Assembly (NCBI GenBank): GCA_902782245.1
Contig: CACZMI010000037.1
Location: 1 to 52,168, forward strand
DNA from: an uncultured Bacteroidales bacterium
Lineage (GTDB): Bacteria > Bacteroidota > Bacteroidia > Bacteroidales > Bacteroidaceae
Length of the DNA: 52,168 nucleotides
Direction: 5' to 3'
Shown piece after piece: positions 38,518 to 47,688 of this stretch. Made by a program: the position numbers and the translations under genes. The notes below the pieces were generated by a model that saw nothing but the letters and a program-made list of their open reading frames with translations, was not told the DNA's origin and did not search any database. Each line of letters starts with the position of its first letter. Position 1 is the stretch's first letter.

Positions 38518-39600
38518 ATGAAAGTCAGAACCATACTTGCCACATTATTTGCACTCTCATTCAGCATGGCCCAGGCGCAGGAAGAGCTCAACTCAGCCAT
38601 GGTATTTGAGACCTATGAATGGGATTTCGGCCAGATTGATGAGGCCGACGGCCCCGTCCAGCACACATTCAGGTTTGTAAACGTATCCAACAACCCCATA
38701 CAGATAGACAATGTAGCCACCAGCTGCGGATGCACCACAGTACTCTACTCCACCCAGCCGGTTGCAGGAGGCGAGTATGGCGAGCTGACCGTAGCATTCG
38801 ATCCCTCACGCACTGAGGGCAAGGTACTGCGCGAGGTTGAGATATTCACCAAGGACCGCCGCAACTATGCCAGTCTGATGATTACGGCCGATGTCAACCC
38901 AATCCCAATGGGTTTGGAACAGATATATCCCCACCTGCTGGTTGGTACGGTCAAGACCAATGCCAAGCGCTGCAATTTCGGTTATATCAATCAAGGCGAT
39001 AAGGTCACCAGGATAGTACGGGTTGCAAATGTAGGTGACAAGACCGCAAAGTTATCGGTCGTAACCACCGGTAACCGATATGGAATGACCGTAGAATGCC
39101 CCGAGATCGTAACGCCGCAAGATGTAGCCAGCATTCATATAACATATGACATTCCCAAGGGCAGGAACTGCTTCGGAATGGCACGTGACACCATCTGGGT
39201 CGTCGCTGACGGTGTACAGAGTCAGGAGCCTATCGTAGTGAACGCCATCCGCATAGAGAAGTTCTCTCAGGATGACAGCAAGCCCAAACCTGTACTGCGT
39301 ATAGAGCCCGCGTATGTTGATTTCGGAGAGAAGGCGCCCGGAAAGATTTACAAGAAAACCATCGTAATTGGAAACACCGGTAATGCCGACCTCATATTCC
39401 GCGACGTTGAGCCTATGGAAGGTACAGCCATCAGCATTGAGACCGGCCAGGTAATCAAGCCAGGCAAGGAACTCAAAGTCACGGTTGCCATCACCAACTC
39501 CAACCAACCCCGCACCGCGACCATGGGCTCCATCAACCTCACCACAAACGATCCCACCCGCCCCTTCCGCGAGTTAAGGTTGCAGGTAGATACAAAATGA
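38518..39600 (+). CDS. DUF1573 repeat protein, exported
   Basis: Starts at the ATG at 38518, just after the MBL stop (a TTG at 38512 is an in-frame alternative). The 360 residues have a signal peptide (MKVRTILATLFALSFSMAQA) and two or three DUF1573 immunoglobulin-like units: the first with FETYEWDFGQIDEADGPV and the motif TSCGCTT, and a later one with RIEPAYVDFGEKAPG. Such proteins are envelope-associated and of unknown function. The TGA stop lies inside the left palindrome of the REPIN-like element. Confidence 0.85.
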   Translation: MKVRTILATLFALSFSMAQAQEELNSAMVFETYEWDFGQIDEADGPVQHTFRFVNVSNNPIQIDNVATSCGCTTVLYSTQPVAGGEYGELTVAFDPSRTEGKVLREVEIFTKDRRNYASLMITADVNPIPMGLEQIYPHLLVGTVKTNAKRCNFGYINQGDKVTRIVRVANVGDKTAKLSVVTTGNRYGMTVECPEIVTPQDVASIHITYDIPKGRNCFGMARDTIWVVADGVQSQEPIVVNAIRIEKFSQDDSKPKPVLRIEPAYVDFGEKAPGKIYKKTIVIGNTGNADLIFRDVEPMEGTAISIETGQVIKPGKELKVTVAITNSNQPRTATMGSINLTTNDPTRPFRELRLQVDTK

Positions 39601-39672
39601 TACAAAAGGGGACAGACCCCAATTGTATCATTTTTGAAAACAGTACAAAAGGGGTCTGTCCCCTTTTGTACT
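39598..39672. repeat. REPIN-like pair of inverted palindromes
   Basis: Two palindromes sit 11 nt apart in opposite orientation. Right: AGTACAAAAGGGG-TCTGT-CCCCTTTTGTACT, a perfect 13-bp stem (39642-39672). Left: TGATACAA-AA-GGGG with ACAGA loop and CCCC-AA-TTGTATCA (39598-39630), two mismatches. Long-range, 39601-39620 and 39651-39670 are a perfect 20-bp inverted repeat. This is the form of REPINs spread by RAYT transposases; no RAYT gene is in the window. It fills the gap between convergent genes and could terminate both. Confidence 0.8.
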
Positions 39673-39677
39673 ATTTT

Positions 39678-42326
39678 TTACTTTACTACGAAGTCGAGTG
39701 ACTTTAAGTCTTTATCCAATGATGAGGGACCGTACAGAATCTGATAACGGCCGGGCATTGCCGACAGCTCGTCGATCTTCTCGTCGTAGTACTCGAAAGC
39801 CTTGGGCTCCAGGGTAATCTTAACCTGGGCGGTCTGGCCTGCGGGGATATTGACGCGCTTGAATCCCTTGAGTGACTTGATGGGAGCCTGCGGATTGTCA
39901 AGTGACTTGATGTAGATCTGAACGACCTCGTCACCGTCCATCTTACCTGTATTGGTTACAGGAACGGTAATGTCTACGGTACCGCCTGCCTTGATGCTCT
40001 GCTTTGACAGAGTTGCCTCACCGTATGAGAATGTGGTGTAGCTCAAACCGTAACCGAATGCGTACAGAGGCTCACCCTTGAAGTAACGGTATGTAAAGCC
40101 GTGATCCATGTTGTAGTCCTCCACATCGGGCAGCTGATCGGTGCTCTTGTAGAAGGTAACCGGCAGACGGCCTGCGGGGTTGTAGTCGCCGAACAGGACA
40201 TCGGCCACAGCCAGACCACCGGCCTGACCGCCGTACCATGCCTGCAGCAGTGCCTGATACTGGTTTTCTACAGCACCAAAGCCGATGGCAGAACCTGAGC
40301 AGTTAACCAGGATGACGGGCTTGCCTGTCTTGTACATTGCCTCAAGCAGGTTCAACTGAACCTTGGGCAGTTCAATCTTGGTGCGGTCACCGCCTGAGAA
40401 TCCCTCGTAGTTTACACGCATCTCCTCACCCTCCAGACGGGCCGATATGCCCGAAACCATGATGATTACATCGGCATCCTTCACCTTCTTGGCTACAGAC
40501 TCAAACTCGGCAAGCTTGCGCTGGCTGAGCTCGAATGTCAGGTATGCTGAACCGCTCTCACCCTTGGTGTACTGGAGTTCAATATTATAGGTACGTCCCT
40601 TGACAACCTTGAACGACGGAGCCTGAGCCTGCTGTCCGCGACCGAATCCGCCACGGCCCTGCATGGGCTGCTTCTGCTCGGCAATAACCTTTCCGTTTAC
40701 CATCAGTTTCCAGGTGTCGTTACCACGCAGGTTGTAACTAAGATCACCAGTAAAGTCAGCAACATAGGTACCGGTCATGCGGGCCGAGAAGTTGTTCATC
40801 TCTACATTATCGGCAAAACGGTAGTCACCCATGGTGCGCATGTTGATCTCATTGTAGAAACCTGCATTGACAGCCTTACCGCTCATGGTGGTGTTGTTCC
40901 AGAACTCTGCATAGAGTCCGCGGCCGTTGTTCAGGTCACCCAGATGGTTTACGGTCAGGTAGTCATCGGCCAGCTCGCATCCGCGCTCGTAGATAATGTT
41001 GGCATTAGGAGCCTTGGCACGGATTGCCTGCAGTATTGAAATCTGGTTCTCACGTGTGGGAGTACCGTTGTAGTTTCCGTACTGCATCGATACGTTATCG
41101 GCATTGGGACCTACGATTGCGATTGTCAGACCCTCCTTCTTGAGAGGCAGGATGTTACCCTGGTTCTTGAGCAGAACCATAGCCTCGTCGGCAGCCTTGT
41201 GAGCCAGAGCGGCATGTGCGGGGCTGCTTATGTCATCGGCACCCAGATCCTTCCAGGGATCCATCTCGACGGGATCATGCATGCCCAGCTCAAAGCGTGA
41301 ACGCAGGATTCGGCGCAGCGATACGTCTATATCGGCCTCATTTATCTTGCCGTCCTTCATAGCTTGAACCAGAGCGTTGTAGCTGGTTCCGCACTCTATA
41401 TCGGTTCCTGACAGTACGGCGTCGATACTTGCATCGGTGGCATTCTCATGGGTCTCATGCTGGCCACGGGTATAGAAGTTGTTGATGGCACCGCAGTCCG
41501 ATACAACCAGAGCCTTGAATCCCCACTTGTTGCGCAGGATATCGGTCAGCAGACGGTCACTTCCGCAGCAGGGCTCGCCCTCATAGCGGTTGTATGCGCA
41601 CATAACCTCCTGAACGTTAGCCTCGGTTACCAGAGTCTTGAATGCAGGCAGGTAGGTCTCCCACAGGTCACGCTGGCTTACGCTTACATTGAAGCGGTGA
41701 CGGTCAGCCTCCAGACCGCTGTGAACGGCATAGTGCTTGGCGCAGGCGTGTGTTTTGTAGTACTTGGGGTTGTCGCCCTGCATACCTTTTACAAGAGCGG
41801 TTCCCATCTTACCTGTCAGGTACGGGTCCTCACCGCTGGTCTCCTGGCCGCGTCCCCAGCGCGGGTCACGGAATATATTGATGTTGGGGCACCAGAACGA
41901 GAGTCCCTGATGCCATGCACCGCCGGTAGCGCGGGTCTTGCCGAACTGGTTGTGGTCCGATGTGTTCCAATGCGCGCGTGCCTCATCGGACACTGCGGTG
42001 TAAACCTCAAACTGCTGTGCATCGTCCCATGTGGCGGCAAGTGCGATTGCCTGCGGGAATACGGTAGCACCGTTCATGCAGATACCGTGGCAAGCCTCCG
42101 ACCACCAGTTGTAGGCGGGAATGCCAAGGCTGTCAACAGAGATTGAACCGTTCATCATGAGTCCCACCTTCTCCTCGGGGCTCAACAGTGAGAGCAGGTT
42201 CTCAACTCTCTTCTCAATCTTAAGATTGGGATTCTGGAAGGGATACTCATACTTGGAGTTTCCGCCTCCACATGCCGTTAGAGACAGCACTACTGCCCCT
42301 AAGGCCAATACTTTAACAATTCTCAT
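39678..42326 (-). CDS. GH3 beta-glucosidase/xylosidase lipoprotein with PA14 insert
   Basis: An 882-residue lipoprotein (signal peptide ending LTAC, Cys19, followed by GGGNS) likely at the membrane or cell surface. GH3 N-terminal barrel with YNWWSEACHGI, the KHYAVHSGLEADR segment and nucleophile Asp in VVSDCGAI; (alpha/beta)6 domain; a PA14 insert (about 450-600) and a C-terminal FN3-like domain. The YNWW-x-EA-x-HG pattern is that of xylosidase-like GH3. A Gly/Phe stretch with QQAQA (GRGGFGRGQQAQA, 40621-40680) interrupts the PA14 domain. The gene is flanked on the 3' side by the REPIN-like element. Confidence 0.92.
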   Translation of the reverse strand: MRIVKVLALGAVVLSLTACGGGNSKYEYPFQNPNLKIEKRVENLLSLLSPEEKVGLMMNGSISVDSLGIPAYNWWSEACHGICMNGATVFPQAIALAATWDDAQQFEVYTAVSDEARAHWNTSDHNQFGKTRATGGAWHQGLSFWCPNINIFRDPRWGRGQETSGEDPYLTGKMGTALVKGMQGDNPKYYKTHACAKHYAVHSGLEADRHRFNVSVSQRDLWETYLPAFKTLVTEANVQEVMCAYNRYEGEPCCGSDRLLTDILRNKWGFKALVVSDCGAINNFYTRGQHETHENATDASIDAVLSGTDIECGTSYNALVQAMKDGKINEADIDVSLRRILRSRFELGMHDPVEMDPWKDLGADDISSPAHAALAHKAADEAMVLLKNQGNILPLKKEGLTIAIVGPNADNVSMQYGNYNGTPTRENQISILQAIRAKAPNANIIYERGCELADDYLTVNHLGDLNNGRGLYAEFWNNTTMSGKAVNAGFYNEINMRTMGDYRFADNVEMNNFSARMTGTYVADFTGDLSYNLRGNDTWKLMVNGKVIAEQKQPMQGRGGFGRGQQAQAPSFKVVKGRTYNIELQYTKGESGSAYLTFELSQRKLAEFESVAKKVKDADVIIMVSGISARLEGEEMRVNYEGFSGGDRTKIELPKVQLNLLEAMYKTGKPVILVNCSGSAIGFGAVENQYQALLQAWYGGQAGGLAVADVLFGDYNPAGRLPVTFYKSTDQLPDVEDYNMDHGFTYRYFKGEPLYAFGYGLSYTTFSYGEATLSKQSIKAGGTVDITVPVTNTGKMDGDEVVQIYIKSLDNPQAPIKSLKGFKRVNIPAGQTAQVKITLEPKAFEYYDEKIDELSAMPGRYQILYGPSSLDKDLKSLDFVVK

Positions 42327-42350
42327 AAGGTTAATATTAGGGTTACTTGG

Positions 42351-43733
42351 TTAGTTTGAACTTGTACTGATTTCCTGACGGTAACTGCGGCGGGGAGTCT
42401 CCTCGACAGGTGTTTCGTCATGCGCCTTGAAATCCTCCCAATAGGCAATCTTGTCAAGATAGAACTTCTTTACATCCTCCCAGCGGTAATACGGGCGCTG
42501 CTCCTTACCCTTGGCGTCCTTGTAGAACGGAACCGACTCCGGAAGCGTTGCCTCCTGCTCATTAAGAAGGAACTTTACGATAACGCTGCCTTTCTTGTCG
42601 CGGAAGAATACCCACTGAACGTTACCGCCCATATAAGCCAGATTATATGCAGCCCAATGGTCGGCCACTGTCTCCAGGTCATCGGTGCTGTAACCGGAAC
42701 CGTTCAGGTCCAGCAGGCAGAAATAAGACATAAGTGTAACCTCATGACCGTAACGCAGCATCACGCTCACGCCGTTTCCGGCCAGGGCCTCATCGGCAAA
42801 ATCAATGAAGTTCTGCAGGGTTGCGCAGTGGCCGTAAGGCACCACGTTGTCGGTAAGCGGTGTATAACCGCCCTGTGAGTACCAGCGCATGTTGTTCATA
42901 AGGAACAGGTCATACCACTCGTCATATGTGAATACGTCATTAAGGTCAACACCGGGGTCCGATCCCTGCACATATGATGCCAAATCGTAAAGGGATGTAT
43001 AGAGACTGTTGCTCTGGTCACGTCCGCCGTTGGTCTTGATATACTCAGGATCCTTGAACAGGGCTTTCATGAGACGCTCCGGATGCGTGTGACGCTGGTT
43101 GAATTCCGATACGGCGGCACTGGCCTTCCGCTTATGGGCCGATACGCCCTTATCCTCGGTGTACATCCAGGGCTCGTCGTGGTTGCTGGAGTCATAGTCA
43201 AACTTTATCTTGGGACGCATGCGCAGAATCTGCATCAGGGCCGAATACTCACTTACCAGCACACGGTGTGATGTGGTGGAACGGGCCATGATAATCTTGT
43301 CATTGGTAAACAGTGACGGATAGTTCTCAACCATACGGCGGGCAATGTCCCGATGCTGCTGCATGCCTTTCTGAGTCAGGTCACCCGCACGCTGATCGGC
43401 CTCGGCGCGTATTATCTCCACGCGGCGCAGCACATCCTTTCCGAAATCGGTCAGAGCGCCGGCATCATCGGCCTCCTTAAGGATATTGTACGGACGGTCG
43501 TAATTGGACGCATTGTCCAGAAAACGTGATCCGTGACGTCCGAAATGTGTCAGATAAACGGGTTTGAATCCTTTGGGTGCCGCGGTAAGAGGTTCCGTAG
43601 GAGCCTGGTAAGCATACACTGAACCTGCCATTTTCTTAAGGTTACCGGCATTGACTTGGTCCTTTTTAATAATCTCAGCCTTAAGGCCTACTGTCAGAAT
43701 GAAGAATGACAGCACTACAAATACCTTTCTCAT
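42351..43733 (-). CDS. Histidine-type (multiple inositol polyphosphate-like) phosphatase, exported
   Basis: 460 residues with signal peptide (MRKVFVVLSFFILTVGLKA). The catalytic motif THFGRHGSRFL carries the phosphorylated His of the histidine phosphatase clan 2, and RYGHEVTL in the C-terminal half supplies the second His/Glu. Similar to the MINPP-type phytases of gut Bacteroides, which release phosphate from plant phytate in the periplasm. Substrate assignment is by family only. The stop lies 24 nt upstream of the GH3 ATG, so the two may be cotranscribed in the order phosphatase-GH3. Confidence 0.88.
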   Translation of the reverse strand: MRKVFVVLSFFILTVGLKAEIIKKDQVNAGNLKKMAGSVYAYQAPTEPLTAAPKGFKPVYLTHFGRHGSRFLDNASNYDRPYNILKEADDAGALTDFGKDVLRRVEIIRAEADQRAGDLTQKGMQQHRDIARRMVENYPSLFTNDKIIMARSTTSHRVLVSEYSALMQILRMRPKIKFDYDSSNHDEPWMYTEDKGVSAHKRKASAAVSEFNQRHTHPERLMKALFKDPEYIKTNGGRDQSNSLYTSLYDLASYVQGSDPGVDLNDVFTYDEWYDLFLMNNMRWYSQGGYTPLTDNVVPYGHCATLQNFIDFADEALAGNGVSVMLRYGHEVTLMSYFCLLDLNGSGYSTDDLETVADHWAAYNLAYMGGNVQWVFFRDKKGSVIVKFLLNEQEATLPESVPFYKDAKGKEQRPYYRWEDVKKFYLDKIAYWEDFKAHDETPVEETPRRSYRQEISTSSN

Positions 43734-43750
43734 AATGCGATTAGTAATTG

Positions 43751-43782
43751 TTTGTAAAGATAAGAATCTTAGATTATTTTTG
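43751..43782 (+). promoter_or_regulatory. Promoter of the MgtC-like gene and CE6-GH51
   Basis: TTTG (43751-43754), 20-nt spacer, TATTTTTG (43775-43782): an ideal Bacteroidota promoter, 22 nt before the ATG at 43805. Confidence 0.8.
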
Positions 43783-43804
43783 CAATAGAATAAGACCTGT
43801 TATT

Positions 43805-44290
43805 ATGCTGACCGAAAGTATTGCTATAACCAGAATCCTTATAAGTGCCCTGTTCGGCTGCTGCATTGGCGTTGAACGATACATACACAAACACCCCGCC
43901 GGAGTAAGGACATTCATGCTCATCTGCATGGCCTCGACGCTGGCCACACTCGCTTCTATATGGATTTGTCAGACCAATCTGAACCTGATAAACGGTGATC
44001 CGGGACGAATAGCCGCCCAGGTGGTTACCGGCATAGGCTTTATCGGCGCTGGTCTGATTATCAAGAACAAGTACGACGTATCCGGCCTGACGACCGCGGC
44101 CAGCATATTCGCAACCAGTATTATAGGTATTGCAGTCGGTGTGGGACTCATTTGGGTATCCGCATTGGTTACGTTCATTGTGATACTGGTGCTGGCATCA
44201 TCATTCCTTTTCCATGAGAACAACTCCCGCCAGAAAGCAATGGAACAGGAGGAGAAAGAAAGACTTGAAGCTTTAAAAGACAACAAATAA
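43805..44290 (+). CDS. MgtC/SapB family membrane protein
   Basis: Start at 43805 (161 residues, MLTESIAITRILISALFG), directly after the promoter; the longer frame would include promoter DNA. Four to five hydrophobic spans with the family motifs GVER near 21, PAGVRTFMLICMAS, GIGFIGAGLI and GLTTAASIFATSIIG. A charged C-terminal tail (QKAMEQEEKERLEALKDNK) is predicted cytoplasmic. Role in Mg2+ starvation or membrane-potential control is known for some MgtC proteins but not established for this branch. The next gene follows after 13 nt. Confidence 0.9.
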   Translation: MLTESIAITRILISALFGCCIGVERYIHKHPAGVRTFMLICMASTLATLASIWICQTNLNLINGDPGRIAAQVVTGIGFIGAGLIIKNKYDVSGLTTAASIFATSIIGIAVGVGLIWVSALVTFIVILVLASSFLFHENNSRQKAMEQEEKERLEALKDNK

Positions 44291-44303
44291 ACCCTATAAC
44301 TGT

Positions 44304-47300
44304 ATGAAAACAAAACTATTGCTGTTTGCGGCAACGGTCTTTACGGCTTTGTCGCTCCAGGCTCAGACGCCTGACCCCAATTTCTTTATCTACCTGTGCT
44401 TTGGCCAGTCCAATATGGAGGCCGGCGCCACTCCTGCCGATCAGGACAAGGATTGGAACGACCCAAGGTTCCAGTTTGTATCGGCCGTGGATATGCCGCG
44501 TTACAACCGCGTAAAGGGTGAATGGTATACCGCCACTCCTCCTATCTGCCGCCAGAGCAACAACATGGGTCCGGTGGATTTCTTTGGCCGCAAGATGATT
44601 GAGGAACTCCCCGAGCAGTACCGAGTAGGTGTCATCAACGTCTCTGTAGCCGGTGCCAAACTGGAACTCTGGGATAAGGACGCCTGTGAGGAGTACCTTG
44701 CAATGGAGGCCGCCGATCCCAGCCGCAACTGGCTTGTAAATATGGCCAAGGAGTATGACATGAACTGCTACCAGCGTATTGTCGATATGGCCCGCATTGC
44801 TCAGAAGAGCGGTGTGATCAAGGGAATGCTTGTACACCAGGGTGAGTCAAACCCCGACGATGACCAGTGGTGCGCACGCCTCAAGAAGATTCACGATGAC
44901 CTCTGCGCCGACCTGGGTCTTAATCCCGATGAGATACCTCTGCTGGCCGGTGAGCTCAAGCAGGCCGAACAGGGCGGTGTCTGCGCAGCATTCAACGAGG
45001 TAGTGCTGGCCAACCTGCCCAAGGTTATGAAGAACGGATACGTAATCTCATCACTGGGCTGCGAGAGCACCGGCGACCAGTTCCACTTCAGCACCGAGGG
45101 TATGCGCCTTATGGGATACCGTATGGCCGAGAAGATGCTCCAGTTGCAGGGATTCAAGCCCGTTCAGGAGCGTGAGGTTACCCTGAACCTCAAGAAAAAG
45201 GGTCTTGGAATTGAGGTAAGCCCCACTCTGGCCGGTATATTCTTTGAGGATATCAACCAGTCACTTGACGGAGGAATCTGCGCCCAGCTTATTCAGAACC
45301 ACTCTTTCCAGGCATACAACGTACCCGATGCACCCGTACGTGACAAAGAGAAGGAGTTCTCATATTCCGATACCGTATTCTTTGGCTGGACAGTAATCAA
45401 GAAGGACGGTGCTGCCGGTCTGGCTCACGCCGTTGCCGACAAACCCCTTGTAAAGGACCTTAAGCGTTACTATGACTTTGATCCTAACGATAAGTATGAT
45501 GATGAGTTGCGCTACGCACAGTACAGCGTCAAGTTTGATATTGAGGATGCCGGTCAGGGATTCGGAATAGCCGCCAACGGTTACGGCACCGCCCCCAATG
45601 ACCGCCGCGGATACTACTCAAACAACACCCAGAAGGCATCCATACCCGCCGTGCAGGGCGTAAGCTATGACCTGACCCTCTATCTGGCAGGCCAGTCATA
45701 CCCCGGCACCATCAAGGTTTGCCTTGAGGATGCAAACGGACAGGCCAACTCAAACGTAATCACAATATCAGGCCTCAAGAATGACTGGCAGAAATATACC
45801 GGCCAGCTCAAGGCCGAGCGCTCGGTTGACAGCCGTCTAAGCATCATGGCCGATGCAGCCGGTACATTCTGGCTTGACTACGTAACACTGTTGCCCGAGG
45901 CATCACAGTTGTGGCAGGAGGGTAAGTTCGGTCCCTTCCGTAAGGACCTGATGCAGGCTCTGGCCGATCTGCACCCCACATTCATGCGCTTTCCCGGCGG
46001 ATGCGCCAGTGAGGGTACCAACTACTTTGGCCAGCCCTTCTGGAAGAACTCAGTAGGCCCCGAAGAGGAGCGTATAGGATTCCGCAACCACTGGGGTTAC
46101 TGGACATCACAGTACGTAGGATTCTATGAGTATCTGCTTATGGCAGAGTCACTTGGTGCAACTCCCCTGCCCGTCCTCAACAACGGCGTAACCTGTCAGT
46201 TTGCAGGCCACCAGTACATTGCACCTTTGGAGACCGAGGCTGACCGCAAGCGCTTCCACGACATATTCGTTTGCGATGCACTTGACTTCATTGAGTTCTG
46301 CAACGGCGGCACCGATACCAAATGGGGTAAGCTGCGTGCCGATATGGGACATCCCGAGCCTTTCAACCTCAAGTACCTGGGCATCGGTAACGAGAACAAG
46401 GGACCTGAGTTCTGGGAGCGTTTTGACATCATATATAAAGAGGTGCAGGCCAAGTACCCCGATATAATCATAGTCTCAACCGCAGGTTCTGCAGCCGATG
46501 GTCCGGAGTTCAACGCCAACATGCATGAGATTGACACCAAGTATCAGAACACCGTGGTCGATGAGCACTACTACCGCAACAATCAGTGGTTCTACACCAA
46601 CGGTGACCGCTACCATGCCGATAAGGTTCGCGGTGCCGACGGTATCACATATGACCGCAATCGCCCCACCCGCGTATTCGTAGGCGAGTTTGCCAATAAC
46701 AACAGCAACAACGATTATGCATCGGCCATGGCTGAGGCCGCTTATTGGACCAGCCTGGAGCGCAACAGCGATATGGTTGTAATGGCAGCCTATGCTCCCC
46801 TGCTCTGCAAGAAGGGTTACAACAAGTGGAACTCCAACCTTATCTGGTTCGATAACCGCGGCATGTGGCGCACCACCAACTACTACTACCAGGCCCTCTT
46901 CAGCGAGGCCGGTAACCGCGCCTTCCAGATGACCGATGTAATGAATGGTTCCGAGGCCGATGCCACCGTATACACATCACCCACTGTTGACACCAACACC
47001 GGTGAGGTTTACATCAAGTTCGTGAACTCCGAGGCCGTGGATAAGGAACTCACCATCAACATGGGTAAGGGTCAGAAGCGCAAAAAATACACCGCTACCG
47101 TAGAGTTCATCTCATCACACGACACCAAGATAAAGAACCAGGGAGACCTGAACAGCTTTGCCGGAGCACAGCCTCAGGCACAGCAGCTGCAGGGAGGCCG
47201 CCCCGGCCCCTTCGGAGGATTCGGAGGCAACCGTAACCGCGTGAGCTACACTGAAGCCGTGGTACCCCACACCAAGAACTACGGAACCATCCAAAAGCAG

Positions 47301-47360
47301 TTCACCCTAACCCTCCCCGAAAACTCAATAGGCATCATCAAGCTCACTCCCACCAAGTAA
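44304..47360 (+). CDS. Fused CE6 acetyl esterase and GH51 alpha-L-arabinofuranosidase, exported
   Basis: A 1018-residue exported protein (signal peptide about 1-20). The N-terminal third (22-285) is a CE6/SASA-type carbohydrate acetylesterase with catalytic Ser36 in FGQSNM, the block HQGESN and Asp/His in DQFHFS. From about 290 a GH51 arabinofuranosidase follows, with acid/base Glu in GIGNENKGPEFW and nucleophile Glu in VFVGEFANN. One chain can thus remove both acetyl and arabinosyl groups from arabinoxylan-type polymers. Near the end lies another Gly/Phe segment (QLQGGRPGPFGGFGGNRNR, 47164-47240). It has a good terminator 24 nt downstream. Confidence 0.92.
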   Translation: MKTKLLLFAATVFTALSLQAQTPDPNFFIYLCFGQSNMEAGATPADQDKDWNDPRFQFVSAVDMPRYNRVKGEWYTATPPICRQSNNMGPVDFFGRKMIEELPEQYRVGVINVSVAGAKLELWDKDACEEYLAMEAADPSRNWLVNMAKEYDMNCYQRIVDMARIAQKSGVIKGMLVHQGESNPDDDQWCARLKKIHDDLCADLGLNPDEIPLLAGELKQAEQGGVCAAFNEVVLANLPKVMKNGYVISSLGCESTGDQFHFSTEGMRLMGYRMAEKMLQLQGFKPVQEREVTLNLKKKGLGIEVSPTLAGIFFEDINQSLDGGICAQLIQNHSFQAYNVPDAPVRDKEKEFSYSDTVFFGWTVIKKDGAAGLAHAVADKPLVKDLKRYYDFDPNDKYDDELRYAQYSVKFDIEDAGQGFGIAANGYGTAPNDRRGYYSNNTQKASIPAVQGVSYDLTLYLAGQSYPGTIKVCLEDANGQANSNVITISGLKNDWQKYTGQLKAERSVDSRLSIMADAAGTFWLDYVTLLPEASQLWQEGKFGPFRKDLMQALADLHPTFMRFPGGCASEGTNYFGQPFWKNSVGPEEERIGFRNHWGYWTSQYVGFYEYLLMAESLGATPLPVLNNGVTCQFAGHQYIAPLETEADRKRFHDIFVCDALDFIEFCNGGTDTKWGKLRADMGHPEPFNLKYLGIGNENKGPEFWERFDIIYKEVQAKYPDIIIVSTAGSAADGPEFNANMHEIDTKYQNTVVDEHYYRNNQWFYTNGDRYHADKVRGADGITYDRNRPTRVFVGEFANNNSNNDYASAMAEAAYWTSLERNSDMVVMAAYAPLLCKKGYNKWNSNLIWFDNRGMWRTTNYYYQALFSEAGNRAFQMTDVMNGSEADATVYTSPTVDTNTGEVYIKFVNSEAVDKELTINMGKGQKRKKYTATVEFISSHDTKIKNQGDLNSFAGAQPQAQQLQGGRPGPFGGFGGNRNRVSYTEAVVPHTKNYGTIQKQFTLTLPENSIGIIKLTPTK

Positions 47361-47383
47361 CCTTGGTTCCTCAAAACCCAAAG

Positions 47384-47416
47384 AACAGCGTTCATTCAAA
47401 TGAGCGCTGTTTTTTT
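47384..47416 (+). terminator. Terminator after CE6-GH51
   Basis: 12-bp stem AACAGCGTTCAT/ATGAGCGCTGTT with one G-U pair and a TCAA loop, followed by a run of T. Confidence 0.9.
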
Positions 47417-47442
47417 ATTCATCAGGATGGAAAGGTTCCTGT

Positions 47443-47612
47443 TTTGCACAATTAGGAAAAAGGGGTATGGGGCCCTGGGGAGTCTCGCACCCACGCGTGA
47501 CCAGTGGGAGGGGCCCGCGACAGGTTGTAGCTATTCTGGAACTAGGAACTTGTTCATAGTTTCGGAATAGATACAAGATGTTGTGGGAGGGCATTCTCCC
47601 CAATTGTGCAAA
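47443..47612. repeat. Structured non-coding element flanked by inverted repeats
   Basis: TTTGCACAATT (47443-47453) and AATTGTGCAAA (47602-47612) are exact inverted copies bounding 170 bp. The interior is GC-rich on the left with two GGGCCC palindromes (near 47470 and 47511) and GGGAGGGGCCC at 47506-47516, whose reverse complement occurs in the 25.6-25.8 kb element. No credible ORF. Together with the two terminators it fills the 47361-47688 gap between convergent genes. Confidence 0.55.
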
Positions 47613-47634
47613 TTGCAGACTCTCCCTAGGTGCA

Positions 47635-47669
47635 CAAAAAAACCAGGGGACCCGAAAGAGCCCCCTGAT
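47635..47669 (-). terminator. Terminator after the outer-membrane barrel gene
   Basis: Minus strand CAGGGG...CCCCTG stem with a 12-nt loop followed by G and seven T, 20 nt beyond the stop codon at 47689. Confidence 0.85.
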
Positions 47670-47688
47670 GTAAGCGTTGTGCAGATGA

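Noticed and set aside
47415-47603. Minus-strand 62-codon ORF in the 47.4-47.7 kb gap
   Set aside because: It spans a structured repeat region and a terminator, has no recognisable domain or signal peptide, and has no promoter.
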